A stretch of DNA of 45,652 nt from a virus, in the IMG/VR virus record IMGVR_UViG_3300025087_000123, positions 1-45,652 of that record; one strand, given 5' to 3'. The notes beneath the pieces are model-generated. The model worked only from the letters and a program-made list of their open reading frames with translations. It did not search any database and was not told the origin of the DNA. The position numbers were made by a program, and so were the translations under genes. Positions 7,361 to 16,400 of this stretch are shown here, in pieces (positions within the stretch are counted from its first letter, which is position 1; the number at the start of each line of letters is the position of its first letter).

Positions 7361-8215
7361 CTATTTAATTGAATTTCTTCTTTGTTCATTTTGTTTATCA
7401 AACTCGATCCATTCTTCTTTCGTTTTTATCTGGACTTTTTCTAATCTTTTTATTGTCCATTCATTATAAAGGGGTGATAATTCACACCCCAACCAATTTC
7501 TTTTTAATTGAGTTGCAACAACTAAAGTAGTACCTGATCCAGAAAATGGGTCTAATACAAGATCATTTTCGTTGGAAGAGGCTAATATTATTTTTCTCAA
7601 CAGCGCTTCTGGTTTTTGGGTCGGATGTGGTGTTTTTTCTTCCATTCCATTACATATTGTGGGTATTTCAATAACATCTTTTGGTTTTGCACCTAAAGGG
7701 TTTGGTGTCCATATATCGTTTCTTTTCCTTTTATTATTATATTGGCTTGTTTCAGCCTGTGAATGTTTGGGATATTTTAAAGTATGATTTTTATAGGGAA
7801 TTCTAATGTCATCAATATTAAAAGTAAATCTTTTATCTTTTCTTAGATGTAAAATACTTTCATGAGACCTTCCCCAATCTGAGCCTAAATTAGCTTTATT
7901 TTTATAATGCCAAATTATCCATTTACAATTTTTAAAATATTTCATTGCAGGATGTTTTAAATCAGCTAAAATTTCAGTGAAACCGCAGATATATAATGTC
8001 CCATTCGGTTTGAGTATTCTCGAAGCTTCTTTTATCTATTTAATAGACCATTGAATATAGAGTTCTATGCTTTTAAATTTATCCCAATAAGCTTTTTTTA
8101 TATTATAAGGAGGATCGGCAAAAATTAAATCAATAGATTCTTTTTCAAGTTCTGATAACCATGAGATAGAATCTCCTTCATAGAGGATATTCCCCTTATT
8201 CTCATATCTTATAAT
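7361..8215 (-). pseudogene. broken beta-class DNA methyltransferase (N4/N6)
   Basis: Read through, this is a complete 284-codon methylase. LYEGDSISWLSELEKESIDL leads into the catalytic FADPPYNI near residue 44, followed by IKEASRILKPNGTLYICG, HPTQKPEALLRKII and the SAM-binding LVLDPFSGSGTTLV near the C-terminus. Motif IV before motif I makes it beta class. It is broken by TAG at 8038-8036, where relatives have Trp (TGG), and the frame has no ATG, GTG or TTG at its 5' end, only ATT at 8215 behind GGGGAG. An ATG at 7945 could start a 194-aa fragment lacking the catalytic DPPY. It overlaps the gene at 8535 by 7 bases. Confidence 0.8.
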
Positions 8216-8535
8216 GGTATAATTCTCCCCTCATTATCTTTTATACCAATCACTTTGACACAGGCATATTTAAGATTATGATTTTTTAGCCAAGTTTCTA
8301 CCATCATATCTCGGACAATTTCTGATGAATAGTCTGGATGTCTGCATAAAAATAGAAAGGCTTTAAAATAATAGCTAGATGGGATACAGAAACAGGCAGT
8401 TAAATCTCTGGCTTTTTCATCTCTAACACGGCATATAAAATCTAATCTAGAGTCTGTGCTGCATCTTTTTTCTGGATTGCTAACATATTCTTGTTCATCA
8501 GAAAATCCAAAGCCAATGTTTATATCAGGTATCAT
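8209..8535 (-). CDS. hypothetical protein, 108 aa
   Basis: I do not recognise this protein. It is soluble, with a glycine-rich start (MIPDINIGFGFSDEQEY), several scattered cysteines (KRCSTDSRLDFICRVRD, LTACFCIPSSYY) and a helical C-terminal half (SSEIVRDMMVETWLKNHNLKYACVKVIGI). It lies between the RecA-like ATPase gene and the broken methylase on the minus strand, with a 28-base gap upstream and a 7-base overlap downstream, so it is part of that operon. The ribosome-binding site is weak. Confidence 0.55.
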   Translation of the reverse strand: MIPDINIGFGFSDEQEYVSNPEKRCSTDSRLDFICRVRDEKARDLTACFCIPSSYYFKAFLFLCRHPDYSSEIVRDMMVETWLKNHNLKYACVKVIGIKDNEGRIIPL

Positions 8536-8563
8536 TTTTTCATCTTTTAATTCTCTTTGGTTG

Positions 8564-9283
8564 TTACACAGTTTTTTGAGACATTCGTCTTATGGTGAAG
8601 TCAATATCATAATTGAAGATTTCGGTAAGGCTTAAGATAACTTCGTGGTTATCTGGTGATATTCTCTCTATTGTGGTTCTTGTCCTTATTTTATTGTTAA
8701 AGCTTTCACTCCTTGGTTTTTGGTATGTTCTTAGACTTCTTTCATCTGATTTATCCTGTGTACAGAGGATAAAGGTGACTTCTGGGTATTCTCTGATGAG
8801 TTTGTTTATTCTATATTCGGTATAATTACTCTCAAGGAATTCTATCGACTTCACTTCTTCAGTAATTTTCTGGGTTTCTAGAATATCATAGCTATCAATA
8901 AATATAACAGCATCGGGATTTTCTTTTAAGAATTTTTCTACCTCAGATAAAGTGCCTGTGGGTTCATGAATAACCCCAGAAAATTTTATATTATTAGGAT
9001 CCATATACGCTTTTATTTTTTCTCGTTCGGGTATTGTTAAATCATTTGTTTTTATCCTAAAATAATCAATTCCCGTTAAATTAGATATGAGCATTTTCAT
9101 TATATCTTCAGCATACATTTCAACGGGCATAAACATACATTTTCTTGTATTGTTTTGCATGATGTCTAAAAATAGATTTAGCATAAAGGTTGATCTACCA
9201 CTTCCATGTTTTCCGTGTACGAGGTGTATACCTGGTTTATCTAATTTCTCAAAAGTGTCTTTAAAAATTTGAAGTTTAAACAT
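8564..9283 (-). CDS. RecA/DnaB-like P-loop ATPase
   Basis: The 239-aa protein resembles the isolated ATPase core of DnaB/KaiC/RecA proteins. Walker A is VHGKHGSGRSTF (about residues 22-33), Walker B is AVIFIDSYD, and a later strand VTFILCTQDKSD takes the place of the DnaB sensor. The catalytic Walker A lysine appears as Arg (GSGRST), which usually weakens ATP hydrolysis. There is no N-terminal DnaG-binding or zinc domain, so it is not a full replicative helicase. It may be a helicase-like accessory or recombination factor. ATG 9283 has AAAAGGAAAA about 8 bases upstream. It is upstream of the 8535 gene in the same operon. Confidence 0.7.
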   Translation of the reverse strand: MFKLQIFKDTFEKLDKPGIHLVHGKHGSGRSTFMLNLFLDIMQNNTRKCMFMPVEMYAEDIMKMLISNLTGIDYFRIKTNDLTIPEREKIKAYMDPNNIKFSGVIHEPTGTLSEVEKFLKENPDAVIFIDSYDILETQKITEEVKSIEFLESNYTEYRINKLIREYPEVTFILCTQDKSDERSLRTYQKPRSESFNNKIRTRTTIERISPDNHEVILSLTEIFNYDIDFTIRRMSQKTV

Positions 9284-9308
9284 TATAAGTTTTCCTTTTG
9301 ATAGGTCA

Positions 9309-9480
9309 TTAATTGTTAATAATTTCTACAAAATTTACAGACTCTAAATAGTTTCCGGTAGATGTTCCAAACCATCTTATGGTCACAGAACCTTTTATGG
9401 TAGAGAGTTTATAAAAAGTTAACGGAGTTTGGTCAACACTATAAACATTTCTATAGAGTGCAACAAGGAATTTCTTCGAC
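9309..9480 (-). pseudogene. 3' part of a frameshifted gene (with 9451-9762)
   Basis: This segment encodes [20 protein letters not shown], continuing [20 protein letters not shown] and [10 protein letters not shown], a beta-rich C-terminal domain. The frame has an ATG further upstream but it reads out of register with the main protein. The two frames join cleanly if the run of six A's at about 9478-9483 had five: the protein then reads [21 protein letters not shown] therefore read it as the tail of the gene starting at 9762, split by one extra A, or joined by a +1 shift at that run. Confidence 0.55.
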
Positions 9481-9762
9481 TTTTTTAGGTTTATCATTAT
9501 TATAATTCTCAATTGTAACCCCAAAACCCGATGTTTCATCCCAGATTATAATAAGGTTGAGGCCAAATTTATCTGATCTGAGAATTATTTCAGCACCCGT
9601 GATAATATCTAGAGTCGTTATAAAATCTATCAGTTTATCCCAGAATTCTTCTTTGTCAAAGGTCTCTTTCATAAATACATTTAATTCTTTTTTGTGTTCA
9701 AATAATTTAGCTTTTAGAATTTCTTTGTTTTTTCCCATTACATTTAATGCTATTTTCTTCAT
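9451..9762 (-). CDS. hypothetical protein, 5' part of a frameshifted gene
   Basis: The unknown protein starts [20 protein letters not shown] and continues through a helical region ([20 protein letters not shown]) into [21 protein letters not shown] prefer ATG 9762 over the upstream ATG at 9846 because AAGGAAAAG lies 4-12 bases before 9762, while at 9846 the only SD-like bases touch the start codon. The zero frame ends just after the A6 run with the short tail VEEIPCCTL. The continuing sequence is in the +1 frame down to 9309. Full length would be about 150 residues. Confidence 0.5.
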   Translation of the reverse strand: MKKIALNVMGKNKEILKAKLFEHKKELNVFMKETFDKEEFWDKLIDFITTLDIITGAEIILRSDKFGLNLIIIWDETSGFGVTIENYNNDKPKKVEEIPCCTL

Positions 9763-9903
9763 AAAATCTTTTCCTTGTCCGGTTATAATTTTTAATAATA
9801 TTTGAGACGTTAAAATGCTTTTGTTATTTTTACAGACTTTTTCCATTTCCTGTAAAATAAGATAAATGACAAAGTTTAATAAAAATATTTATGGAGAAAT
9901 GAT

Positions 9904-10755
9904 ATGAAAATTAGAAAAGACGATGAGTTAGGTATTCGCATGAAGTCTTATGAGCACATGACAATCCCAGAGAGGTTTATACCGTTTTTACCGATCATCA
10001 TAAGAGTTGATGGTAGAAGTTTTTCTGGATTTACAAGAGGTCTCAAAGAACCTTTTGACGAAAATTTTTCGGATTGTATGATTGAGACGACAAAAGCATT
10101 GGTAGAAGAAGCTAATGCTCTGATGGGTTATACACAATCCGATGAGATATCGCTCTTACTCTATGAGGATAATATAAAATCTCAATTGTATTTTGGAGGT
10201 AGAGTTTTTAAAACAATATCAAGTTTGGCTTCGACAGCAACCTATGTCTTTAACAACTCTCTATTACCAAAATATCTTCCGGAAAAAGTTGGGAAGTGGG
10301 CTCGTTTTGATTGTCGTGCTTTTAATGTCCCTACCAAGGATGAGGCTGTTAATGAATTCTTGTGGAGAGAATTAGATGCCACAAGAAATAGTATAGAGGG
10401 TGCAGCAAGGTCTGTTTATTCTCATAAAGACTGTTTCTTAAAAAATTGCAGTATGCTTCAAGAGATGCTTTTTCAGAAGGGGGTAAATTGGAATGATTAT
10501 CCAGACCGATTTAAGAGAGGAACTTATATTCAAAAAAGATTGGTTGAAAAGCCATTTACAGAGGAAGAGATTGAATATTTTCCTGAAAAGCATAATGCCC
10601 GTAAGAATCCTGATTTGGTTATAAAAAGGCATGTAATATCTGTGATTCAAATGCCTCCTATTCTTAAGGTTGTGAATAGAGTTGGTGTGTTTTTCAATGG
10701 AGAAGAACCTGTTGTTTTAGAAGAAAAAACAGAAAATAATCGGGGTGTTTTATGA
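9904..10755 (+). CDS. tRNA-His guanylyltransferase / Thg1-like protein
   Basis: Thg1-family enzymes add nucleotides to the 5' end of tRNA in the 3'-to-5' direction; classic Thg1 adds G-1 to tRNA-His and bacterial/phage Thg1-like proteins repair truncated tRNA 5' ends. The 283-aa protein has the family signatures: IIRVDGRSFSGFTRG with metal-binding Asp36, GYTQSDEISLL with Asp80/Glu81, the FDCRAFNVP strand, and WRELDATRNSI. ATG 9904 follows GGAGAAATGAT. Its stop overlaps the next gene start (ATGA at 10752-10755). In a phage it could repair tRNAs cleaved by host anticodon nucleases or mature phage tRNAs, though no tRNA gene is visible here. Confidence 0.9.
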   Translation: MKIRKDDELGIRMKSYEHMTIPERFIPFLPIIIRVDGRSFSGFTRGLKEPFDENFSDCMIETTKALVEEANALMGYTQSDEISLLLYEDNIKSQLYFGGRVFKTISSLASTATYVFNNSLLPKYLPEKVGKWARFDCRAFNVPTKDEAVNEFLWRELDATRNSIEGAARSVYSHKDCFLKNCSMLQEMLFQKGVNWNDYPDRFKRGTYIQKRLVEKPFTEEEIEYFPEKHNARKNPDLVIKRHVISVIQMPPILKVVNRVGVFFNGEEPVVLEEKTENNRGVL

Positions 10756-11150
10756 GTTTAATTACAAGCATGATGATCTTGATAAAGATAAATCCGGGGG
10801 ATGAGCCTGAGAATCTTGATGAATTTATTAGATATGTTAATGATTATGTGAGGAAGCATAATAATAATCAATGTTTTACACGAGTTTCTAAAGAAAATTT
10901 AGGGATGTTTGATTCTTGGACACTTCTTTGTGGAGATTTTAATCATTTTTCTCCATCTATCAACAAATTTGCATGGTTTCTTTTTAATGAAACCCCCGCA
11001 ATTTGTAGAATTAAGTCTAAAGTGATGCTAATCGTTTCTAATGAACATTGGGAACACATGAAGACCTTCTATAGGGTGGATTACATGAAATATGAAAATA
11101 TTGTTGGTTGTTCTGATGGAATGAGAATACTAGAAGATCCTGGAAAGTAA
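10752..11150 (+). CDS. hypothetical protein coupled to Thg1 (paralogue A)
   Basis: This 132-aa protein is not recognised. It shares a pattern with the next gene: YVNDYVRKHNNNQCFTRVSK, then a Trp, then CGDFNHFSPSINKFAWFLFNET, so the two are tandem paralogues. The start overlaps the Thg1 stop in an ATGA, so its translation depends on Thg1 translation. There is no membrane segment or catalytic motif I can name. A partner or regulator of the Thg1-like enzyme is an inference from coupling alone. Confidence 0.65.
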   Translation: MSLITSMMILIKINPGDEPENLDEFIRYVNDYVRKHNNNQCFTRVSKENLGMFDSWTLLCGDFNHFSPSINKFAWFLFNETPAICRIKSKVMLIVSNEHWEHMKTFYRVDYMKYENIVGCSDGMRILEDPGK

Positions 11151-11154
11151 TTAT

Positions 11155-11580
11155 ATGAAAAATACAGATATTCTAATTTTGATGAAGGGTAAGATCGATG
11201 ATTTAGAAAATTATTATAAATTTTTGTCAGACACAAATGATTATTTATATGAACATAATAAAGAATGTTTATATAAGACTTCTAAATATACTATGCATTT
11301 ACAGCAAGATGTATGGTCTGGCAATTTTGAGGATTTAAAACCTTCTATTGATGAAATTGTTTGGTTCATCTTTAATAAAACAACCGATTTTAAAATGAAA
11401 AAAATGTATATGACGATAATGATTAATACAGAATACTTATCGATCCCTTTATTTTATAGGAGCATTCCTTATAGCGATTGTGAAAATGCTTTATTTTGTA
11501 AAGGAGCTCAACGTTTATTGGTTAAATATCCTTTTGGGTTTACCAATCCAGATGATTATTCGGTGAAAATGGGTTTGTGA
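11155..11580 (+). CDS. hypothetical protein downstream of Thg1 (paralogue B)
   Basis: The 141-aa product is a diverged copy of the preceding gene: DTNDYLYEHNKECLYKTSKY and WSGNFEDLKPSIDEIVWFIF match YVNDYVRKHNNNQCFTRVSK and CGDFNHFSPSINKFAWFLFN in order and spacing. The conserved core is N.DY...HN..C, SK, then G.F....PSI....WF.FN.T. It begins 4 bases after the previous stop. No known family comes to mind. It closes the three-gene Thg1 operon. Confidence 0.65.
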   Translation: MKNTDILILMKGKIDDLENYYKFLSDTNDYLYEHNKECLYKTSKYTMHLQQDVWSGNFEDLKPSIDEIVWFIFNKTTDFKMKKMYMTIMINTEYLSIPLFYRSIPYSDCENALFCKGAQRLLVKYPFGFTNPDDYSVKMGL

Positions 11581-11722
11581 ATATATCTTATAATCAAAGA
11601 AGGATTTAAGATACAACTTTCACATTTTATTGAAAACAAACAAAAAGACTTAAAGTGGTAGATATGTCGCACAGGTCAATATCTTACTATTATAACTAAT
11701 GATTTTATTTTAAAAGATACTT

Positions 11723-11752
11723 GAATTTTTAGAGATGTGATTAATTTATAAG
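11723..11752 (+). promoter_or_regulatory. candidate phage promoter motif
   Basis: The block contains AATTTTTAGAGATG (identical at 17402-17415) followed by TGTGATTAATTTATA (identical at 13304-13318). The whole 30 bases also align with 5163-5192. Here it precedes the first gene of the tail module by about 110 bases. It does not look like a standard sigma-70 pair, so recognition by a phage-modified or phage RNA polymerase is possible. Confidence 0.4.
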
Positions 11753-11793
11753 AAAAAGTGTGAGAAATTAGAACAAGATTTTATTTAATGCGT

Positions 11794-11847
11794 ATTTTCC
11801 GTTTATAGGCTGTTCTAAGATATTTTATAATAATTCAAACGGGAAAT
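11794..11847 (+). other. stem-loop in the leader of the 11861 gene
   Basis: ATTTTCCGTTT (11794-11804) can pair with AAACGGGAAAT (11837-11847) over 11 bp, with one G-U pair. The closing arm ends just before AAGGA, the ribosome-binding site, so the structure borders and could modulate access to it. Confidence 0.4.
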
Positions 11848-11860
11848 AAGGAATACTATA

Positions 11861-12271
11861 ATGGTTACTGTAAATTCTATGAAGACTTTTGTAAATGTTA
11901 ATGGTGAAAATTGTAAGCTTGTAATAGGAAACAAGTTTATAGGGTTATCTTTAAAAAAATCTTTGATTAACACACCACCTAATTTTTCCAATAAGTTGCT
12001 TCTTATGACCTCAGAACTCTTTAAGGAAGATATTTCTGTGGTTGTAAACGACAAAAAAATAGCGATTGTTTATAGTCGTAATTGTAATTCATACATTGAT
12101 AATATTGGTGTTAGTGGGGTCAACATTATAGAGAGTCGATTAAAAGATATAATGAAGCAAATCATTAATCTTCTAGGATCTCACAAGGATATTGACCATG
12201 ACAACTATTTCTTCACAGGATCATGTTTACCACGATATTCCAAAATCATCGATCGAAGCAGTCTCAATTAG
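11861..12271 (+). CDS. hypothetical protein at the head of the tail module
   Basis: I do not recognise this 136-aa protein. It is beta-rich (FVNVNGENCKLVIGNKFIGL, ISVVVNDKKIAIVYSRN) with a helical stretch (IIESRLKDIMKQIINLLGS). Its ATG follows AAGGAATACTATA. It overlaps the next gene by 74 bases, longer than any other same-strand overlap here, so the last 24 residues may be a recent extension caused by a lost stop or frame change. Confidence 0.55.
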   Translation: MVTVNSMKTFVNVNGENCKLVIGNKFIGLSLKKSLINTPPNFSNKLLLMTSELFKEDISVVVNDKKIAIVYSRNCNSYIDNIGVSGVNIIESRLKDIMKQIINLLGSHKDIDHDNYFFTGSCLPRYSKIIDRSSLN

Positions 12272-13220
12272 AAATATAGCTAAAGGGAAAGATATCACAA
12301 AAGCCGCAGTTCAAGCCTACATCGCCTCGTTTTTGAATACCAAAGGGTCAAGAAGAAACATCTTAAATTTTATAGCACCATTCACTGGACAGTACATAAC
12401 CGACAAAAGTTACGAGCAGACAAATGACGCTACAAAACGACATATTCAACTCGCTCGTTATTTTGGTGAGTTGAAAGAAAGACTTCCTGCTATAATAATC
12501 GTTGATTCTGGGGCCACCCCCCAGAGTTCTTTGGGTGGAAACCATAAAAGATATAGAGATGGTACAAATATTTATATTCAGATAAATAATGTAATGACTG
12601 TCCCTTTAGATATAGCTATTGCTATATTGGGGGATGAGGCTGGTTGTAATAATATGTTAAGCGCTCTATCCTTGATATTTGGAGAATTAAGAACTCTTGT
12701 GGGTGGAAATGTCTTGAGATCACCTAAACCAGGTGAAAATTGGGAGGTGAGACTTCCTTTAACATTTTCTACTTCAGCAGTAAGTTCCCAAAATGTCACC
12801 GATGACCAAAAAGATGTTATATGGAATGCTACTTTATCCATAGAAGCTGAGTATGAGGGTGTAGAAATATTGAAGTATACCATGGATCAAATGAATTTTG
12901 TACCCTATTCGAGATCTCAAGAATTCGGTTATACTCGGGATGATGCTCCAGATCAAGCAGATTTAGGGGGAGATTTTTATGATGGATTTTTAACAGGACC
13001 AAATACAATGAAGTTAAATTCTCCCACATACATAACATTTAGGGAGGGGCAATATCCATCGGCAGACATGCAGCTAAGGATATCAGATTACCGTATAGCT
13101 CTTTTTGATCCAGACACCTTTCTTGTCACACCCAGAAGGCCAGGAGCATTCACAGTCTACTTAGAATATAAACCTACTTTAGAAGTTTTGACTTCTTTAG
13201 ATATTACAGTAATTCTATAA
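12198..13220 (+). CDS. probable virion structural protein (tail/neck)
   Basis: The 340-aa protein sits immediately upstream of the tail sheath gene and is beta-rich with a structural feel (EVRLPLTFSTSAVSSQNVTD, AFTVYLEYKPTLEVLTSLDITVIL). It has no enzyme motif, signal peptide or membrane segment. Position suggests a neck, tail-terminator or tail-completion protein, but no motif proves that. I chose ATG 12198, which has AAGGAT 8 bases upstream, over the in-frame TTG at 12192. Confidence 0.6.
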   Translation: MTTISSQDHVYHDIPKSSIEAVSIRNIAKGKDITKAAVQAYIASFLNTKGSRRNILNFIAPFTGQYITDKSYEQTNDATKRHIQLARYFGELKERLPAIIIVDSGATPQSSLGGNHKRYRDGTNIYIQINNVMTVPLDIAIAILGDEAGCNNMLSALSLIFGELRTLVGGNVLRSPKPGENWEVRLPLTFSTSAVSSQNVTDDQKDVIWNATLSIEAEYEGVEILKYTMDQMNFVPYSRSQEFGYTRDDAPDQADLGGDFYDGFLTGPNTMKLNSPTYITFREGQYPSADMQLRISDYRIALFDPDTFLVTPRRPGAFTVYLEYKPTLEVLTSLDITVIL

Positions 13221-13427
13221 AACCGCCATGAATCAGAAATAACAAGTCATTTTATCTTCCTAAATCTTAATAAAATCAAATACCTACTAAGACATTAAGC
13301 TTGTGTGATTAATTTATAGATTGCCCAGACCGATATTGCTAAAAATTTAACATACGTGGTTTTATCCTATTATAATTTTATACAGAAACCATGCTCGTTC
13401 CACAAAATAGAAGAATTAGGAGGCAAA
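13221..13427. promoter_or_regulatory. 207-base gap before the sheath gene with candidate promoter
   Basis: The gap has no convincing small gene. It contains TGTGATTAATTTATAGA at 13304-13320, whose first 15 bases match 11736-11750 exactly, about 110 bases before the sheath start. The same motif-to-gene distance occurs at the 11861 gene. A TATTATAATTTTAT lies at 13368-13381. The sheath is made in large amounts, so its own promoter would make sense. Confidence 0.4.
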
Positions 13428-16400
13428 ATGTCTACATTATCCACAAGCACATATACACTCCCGGGTGCATATATTGGGAAAATTATTGAGCCTAACGTTA
13501 CAGTCTTATCTGGTATACCTAGATTGCCCTGTTACGTTGGAAAAGGGAGTCGTTTAGCGACCGTTAGAAATGCAGCTATTAGGAGATCTTATAAATCAGA
13601 TGTTGAATTGACATTTTCTTCGAGAGCACCTTTTCAAGCTCCATTGACTTATTATGCAGATGGAAATCAAGAGTTAGCAAGACTTTATGATAGTAATGGT
13701 GCTGAAATTGATAAAAATAAATGGCAGTTTAAATTATCTGGAAGTGATTATTCTATTGTTGAATTTGATTCTAGATTTTATGATTCTACAAAAACTTATT
13801 ATATCGATTATCAATCTGTAGACCGTACAGTTTTAGATCCTACCCCTTATGAGGATATCAGGACGGTTGATAAGGTATCTGTGACGACAGATACAGAAGA
13901 ATTTGTTGAATATGAAGATTTTATCGTTGTAATGACCTATGATGAATATACGGTAGAAGAAACACAGACAAAACATGATAAAGAGGTTTCTGCTATTGTT
14001 CATACTGGAACAGGAACATTTACTCATTCTTTGACTGGAACACCTACTCATAAATATAATAGATATTACAAAGTGACATGTATTAGGGCTGTAACAGCTT
14101 CTATAGGTGGAGTACTTTATTGGTATTCTGTGCCTATATCTGGTGGTAAACTTACAGATAGTCCAACTCTAGACCCAATACAACCACAAAATCCTGTTGA
14201 TATCACAGATGACCTTGATTATAACCTTCATATTCTTAATGTGGAGGCCAATAAAGTTGCAGATCAAGATTTTCTTTTGGAGAATGGTATAACCCTAAGA
14301 ATAAATACCAATGCCGGTGCTACAATTGTTCTTAATGATACTTTAGAGTTTAATTCTTATGGACCAGGTATTTTTGAGAGAATAGAAGAATATTCTAATG
14401 CTAATCAATATCCAGAAGCATATGATTCTATTGAAGAAACTTCTGCTTTGACCAAAACAGGGGAATGGGGGACAGTTTTTGGTGATGCTATAACTTTAAC
14501 AGCAGATCATATTGCTGTAGCTGATTTAAGTACTTTAACTGTGACCTGTATTGATGAAGATGGTACATCGACACCTGTAACGACTGCTAAATTAGGTGAT
14601 GGACCCTATCCTGAAGACATGCATCCTGTTGAATTGGCAGCTGATGTACAGGAAAAAGTTAGGGCGGCAGGTGCAGGTGTAACTGAATTAGAAGAATTTA
14701 CTTGTGTTTATGACCCTTCTGTTGGTACAGATGGGGCATTTACATGTAGAATCGGTGGTTCGAGTTCTGGAGCATCAGCAGCACAAAGAAGTTTAACTAT
14801 TGCAGATGCTGTTGGTACAGTAGGTGCATCTATGAAGTTGACTGCTGCTACAAAAAAATATTCATCGGGTGCAAACTTAACCACAAATGCAGGTTTATCC
14901 ATTAATGCGACTTCTGCTTATACTGGGGATTATAACAAAAATTATAAACTTAGAGTTGTTTCTGTTAACTCTGGGACAGACACAGCAGTTGTTTATTGGA
15001 CTTCTTATGGGACAAATTTGGATTCTTCAACATTAGGTTTTAAATCAGGTTATTTTACACTTGATTGGACAGATCCGACGGATGTTGTTAGGGTTGAAAT
15101 TGAAGAAGGTATTTATGTTGATTGTGACGTTGATGGTTCAACCAAGATATTACAAGTTGGGGATTCTTGGACAATAGCAGCAAGATGCCCTGTTTTTAGA
15201 ATTACAGCAAAAGACACGCGTGATTATACAATTACAGTAGCATCTGTAACCCCCGCCGGAAGTGATCCCACAAAAAGTGGAACGGTAGGTATTTCTTATT
15301 ATACGAGTACCCCCGAGGGTGGTTTTGGTTCAACCACATTTAACAATCCCGGTGTTTTAGGGGATATGTCGGCTAATACTGAATTAAGAACCCTTTCTGG
15401 TAATTTTGTTATTGCATGTAGAAATATTGCGGGTGATATTAGGCATTCTGTAACTGTTTCGGGTGCTAATGACAAATGGTCTACCGGTTTGGTAAACACC
15501 AATTATATTGATTGGTCTTTAGGTGAAAGAGTATCTGAAACTTTTCAGACTTCTGATATTTTACATGATGTCTATGGGAACATTACGGGGTATGCCGATA
15601 CCTACTATGTGATATTAGCCCATACTGTTTTATCGACCTTAGATGTTGTATCTATCGTTAAAACTGGAAATATTGTTATTTCAGGTTCTATATATGGAAC
15701 ATCTGGTTCACCCTATTTATGGTTTACCACAGATCCTGGTGCTGCAATTACTGTGACCTATGATCATCGTGGTGATGAGCCAACCCCGGGGGATATATAT
15801 TATTTCACGGCTTCTTATGTAAGACCATCAACGAGTTACGACTCTCCTTTTAGAGTTCTTACCCGAGATGACGCTTTTACATTATTGGCCCCCGCTGCTT
15901 CTGATAATGATCTTTATATTATGGCTGATCTTGCTTTTGATAATGCTGTATCGGGTATTTATGTATGTCAAGCATCTGATTCAGACCTTGATGGAAATTA
16001 TACTACTCAAGATTATAAAAGAGCCATAGAAGCCACAGAAGGACAACCAGAAGTAACTGATCTTATTGTTTTGAATAAAGCTTCTGCTCTTCCTGATGCT
16101 ATAGCATCTAATGTTCGGACGAGTAACCCCTTTGCTAGAAAATTTAGAATGTTATGGTGGGGATGCTCAACTGGAACAACAATAGGGAGCGAGACAGAAT
16201 CAGGTACTTTGATCTATACTGCAAGGAAAACCCTTCAAGTTTATGGGAATTCACCAGCGCATGGTACAAGAGTATTGGTAGCACCCACGACAGCTACAAA
16301 GACAATAATACTTCCAACGGGTCAAGCTTATGCATGTCCTCTTAATGGTTCTTTTGTTGCAGGTCAAATAGCTGCTTTAAATGCTTCTTTTTCTGAACCC

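Larger units (their letters stand above)
11581..11860. other. 280-base gap: candidate promoter and leader of the tail module
   Basis: No ORF of note is present on either strand. The gap holds an imperfect hairpin near 11659-11690 (GTAGATAT against ATATCTTAC), the repeated motif at 11723-11752, and an 11-bp leader stem (11794-11804 with 11837-11847) directly before the ribosome-binding site of the 11861 gene. It separates the accessory genes from the virion genes. Confidence 0.45.

Noticed and set aside
8036-8038. In-frame TAG as evidence of a recoded genetic code (TAG read as an amino acid)
   Set aside because: TAG ends many intact genes in the window (for example 1576, 4626, 6674, 18407, 22219, 24009), and no other conserved protein has an internal TAG.
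9481-9539. Separate gene start at 9539 in the +1 frame
   Set aside because: This part overlaps the coding sequence of the 9762 gene, and only sequence after the A6 run looks like the continuation of that protein.
11581-11860. tRNA or other RNA gene in the 280-base gap
   Set aside because: I found no T-loop (GTTCRAATC) or cloverleaf arms here or in the other gaps. Only hairpins and promoter-like motifs are seen.
13356-13427. Sheath start at 13356
   Set aside because: There is no ribosome-binding site, and the residues before 13428 do not look like a sheath N-terminus; ATG 13428 has a strong AGGAGG.
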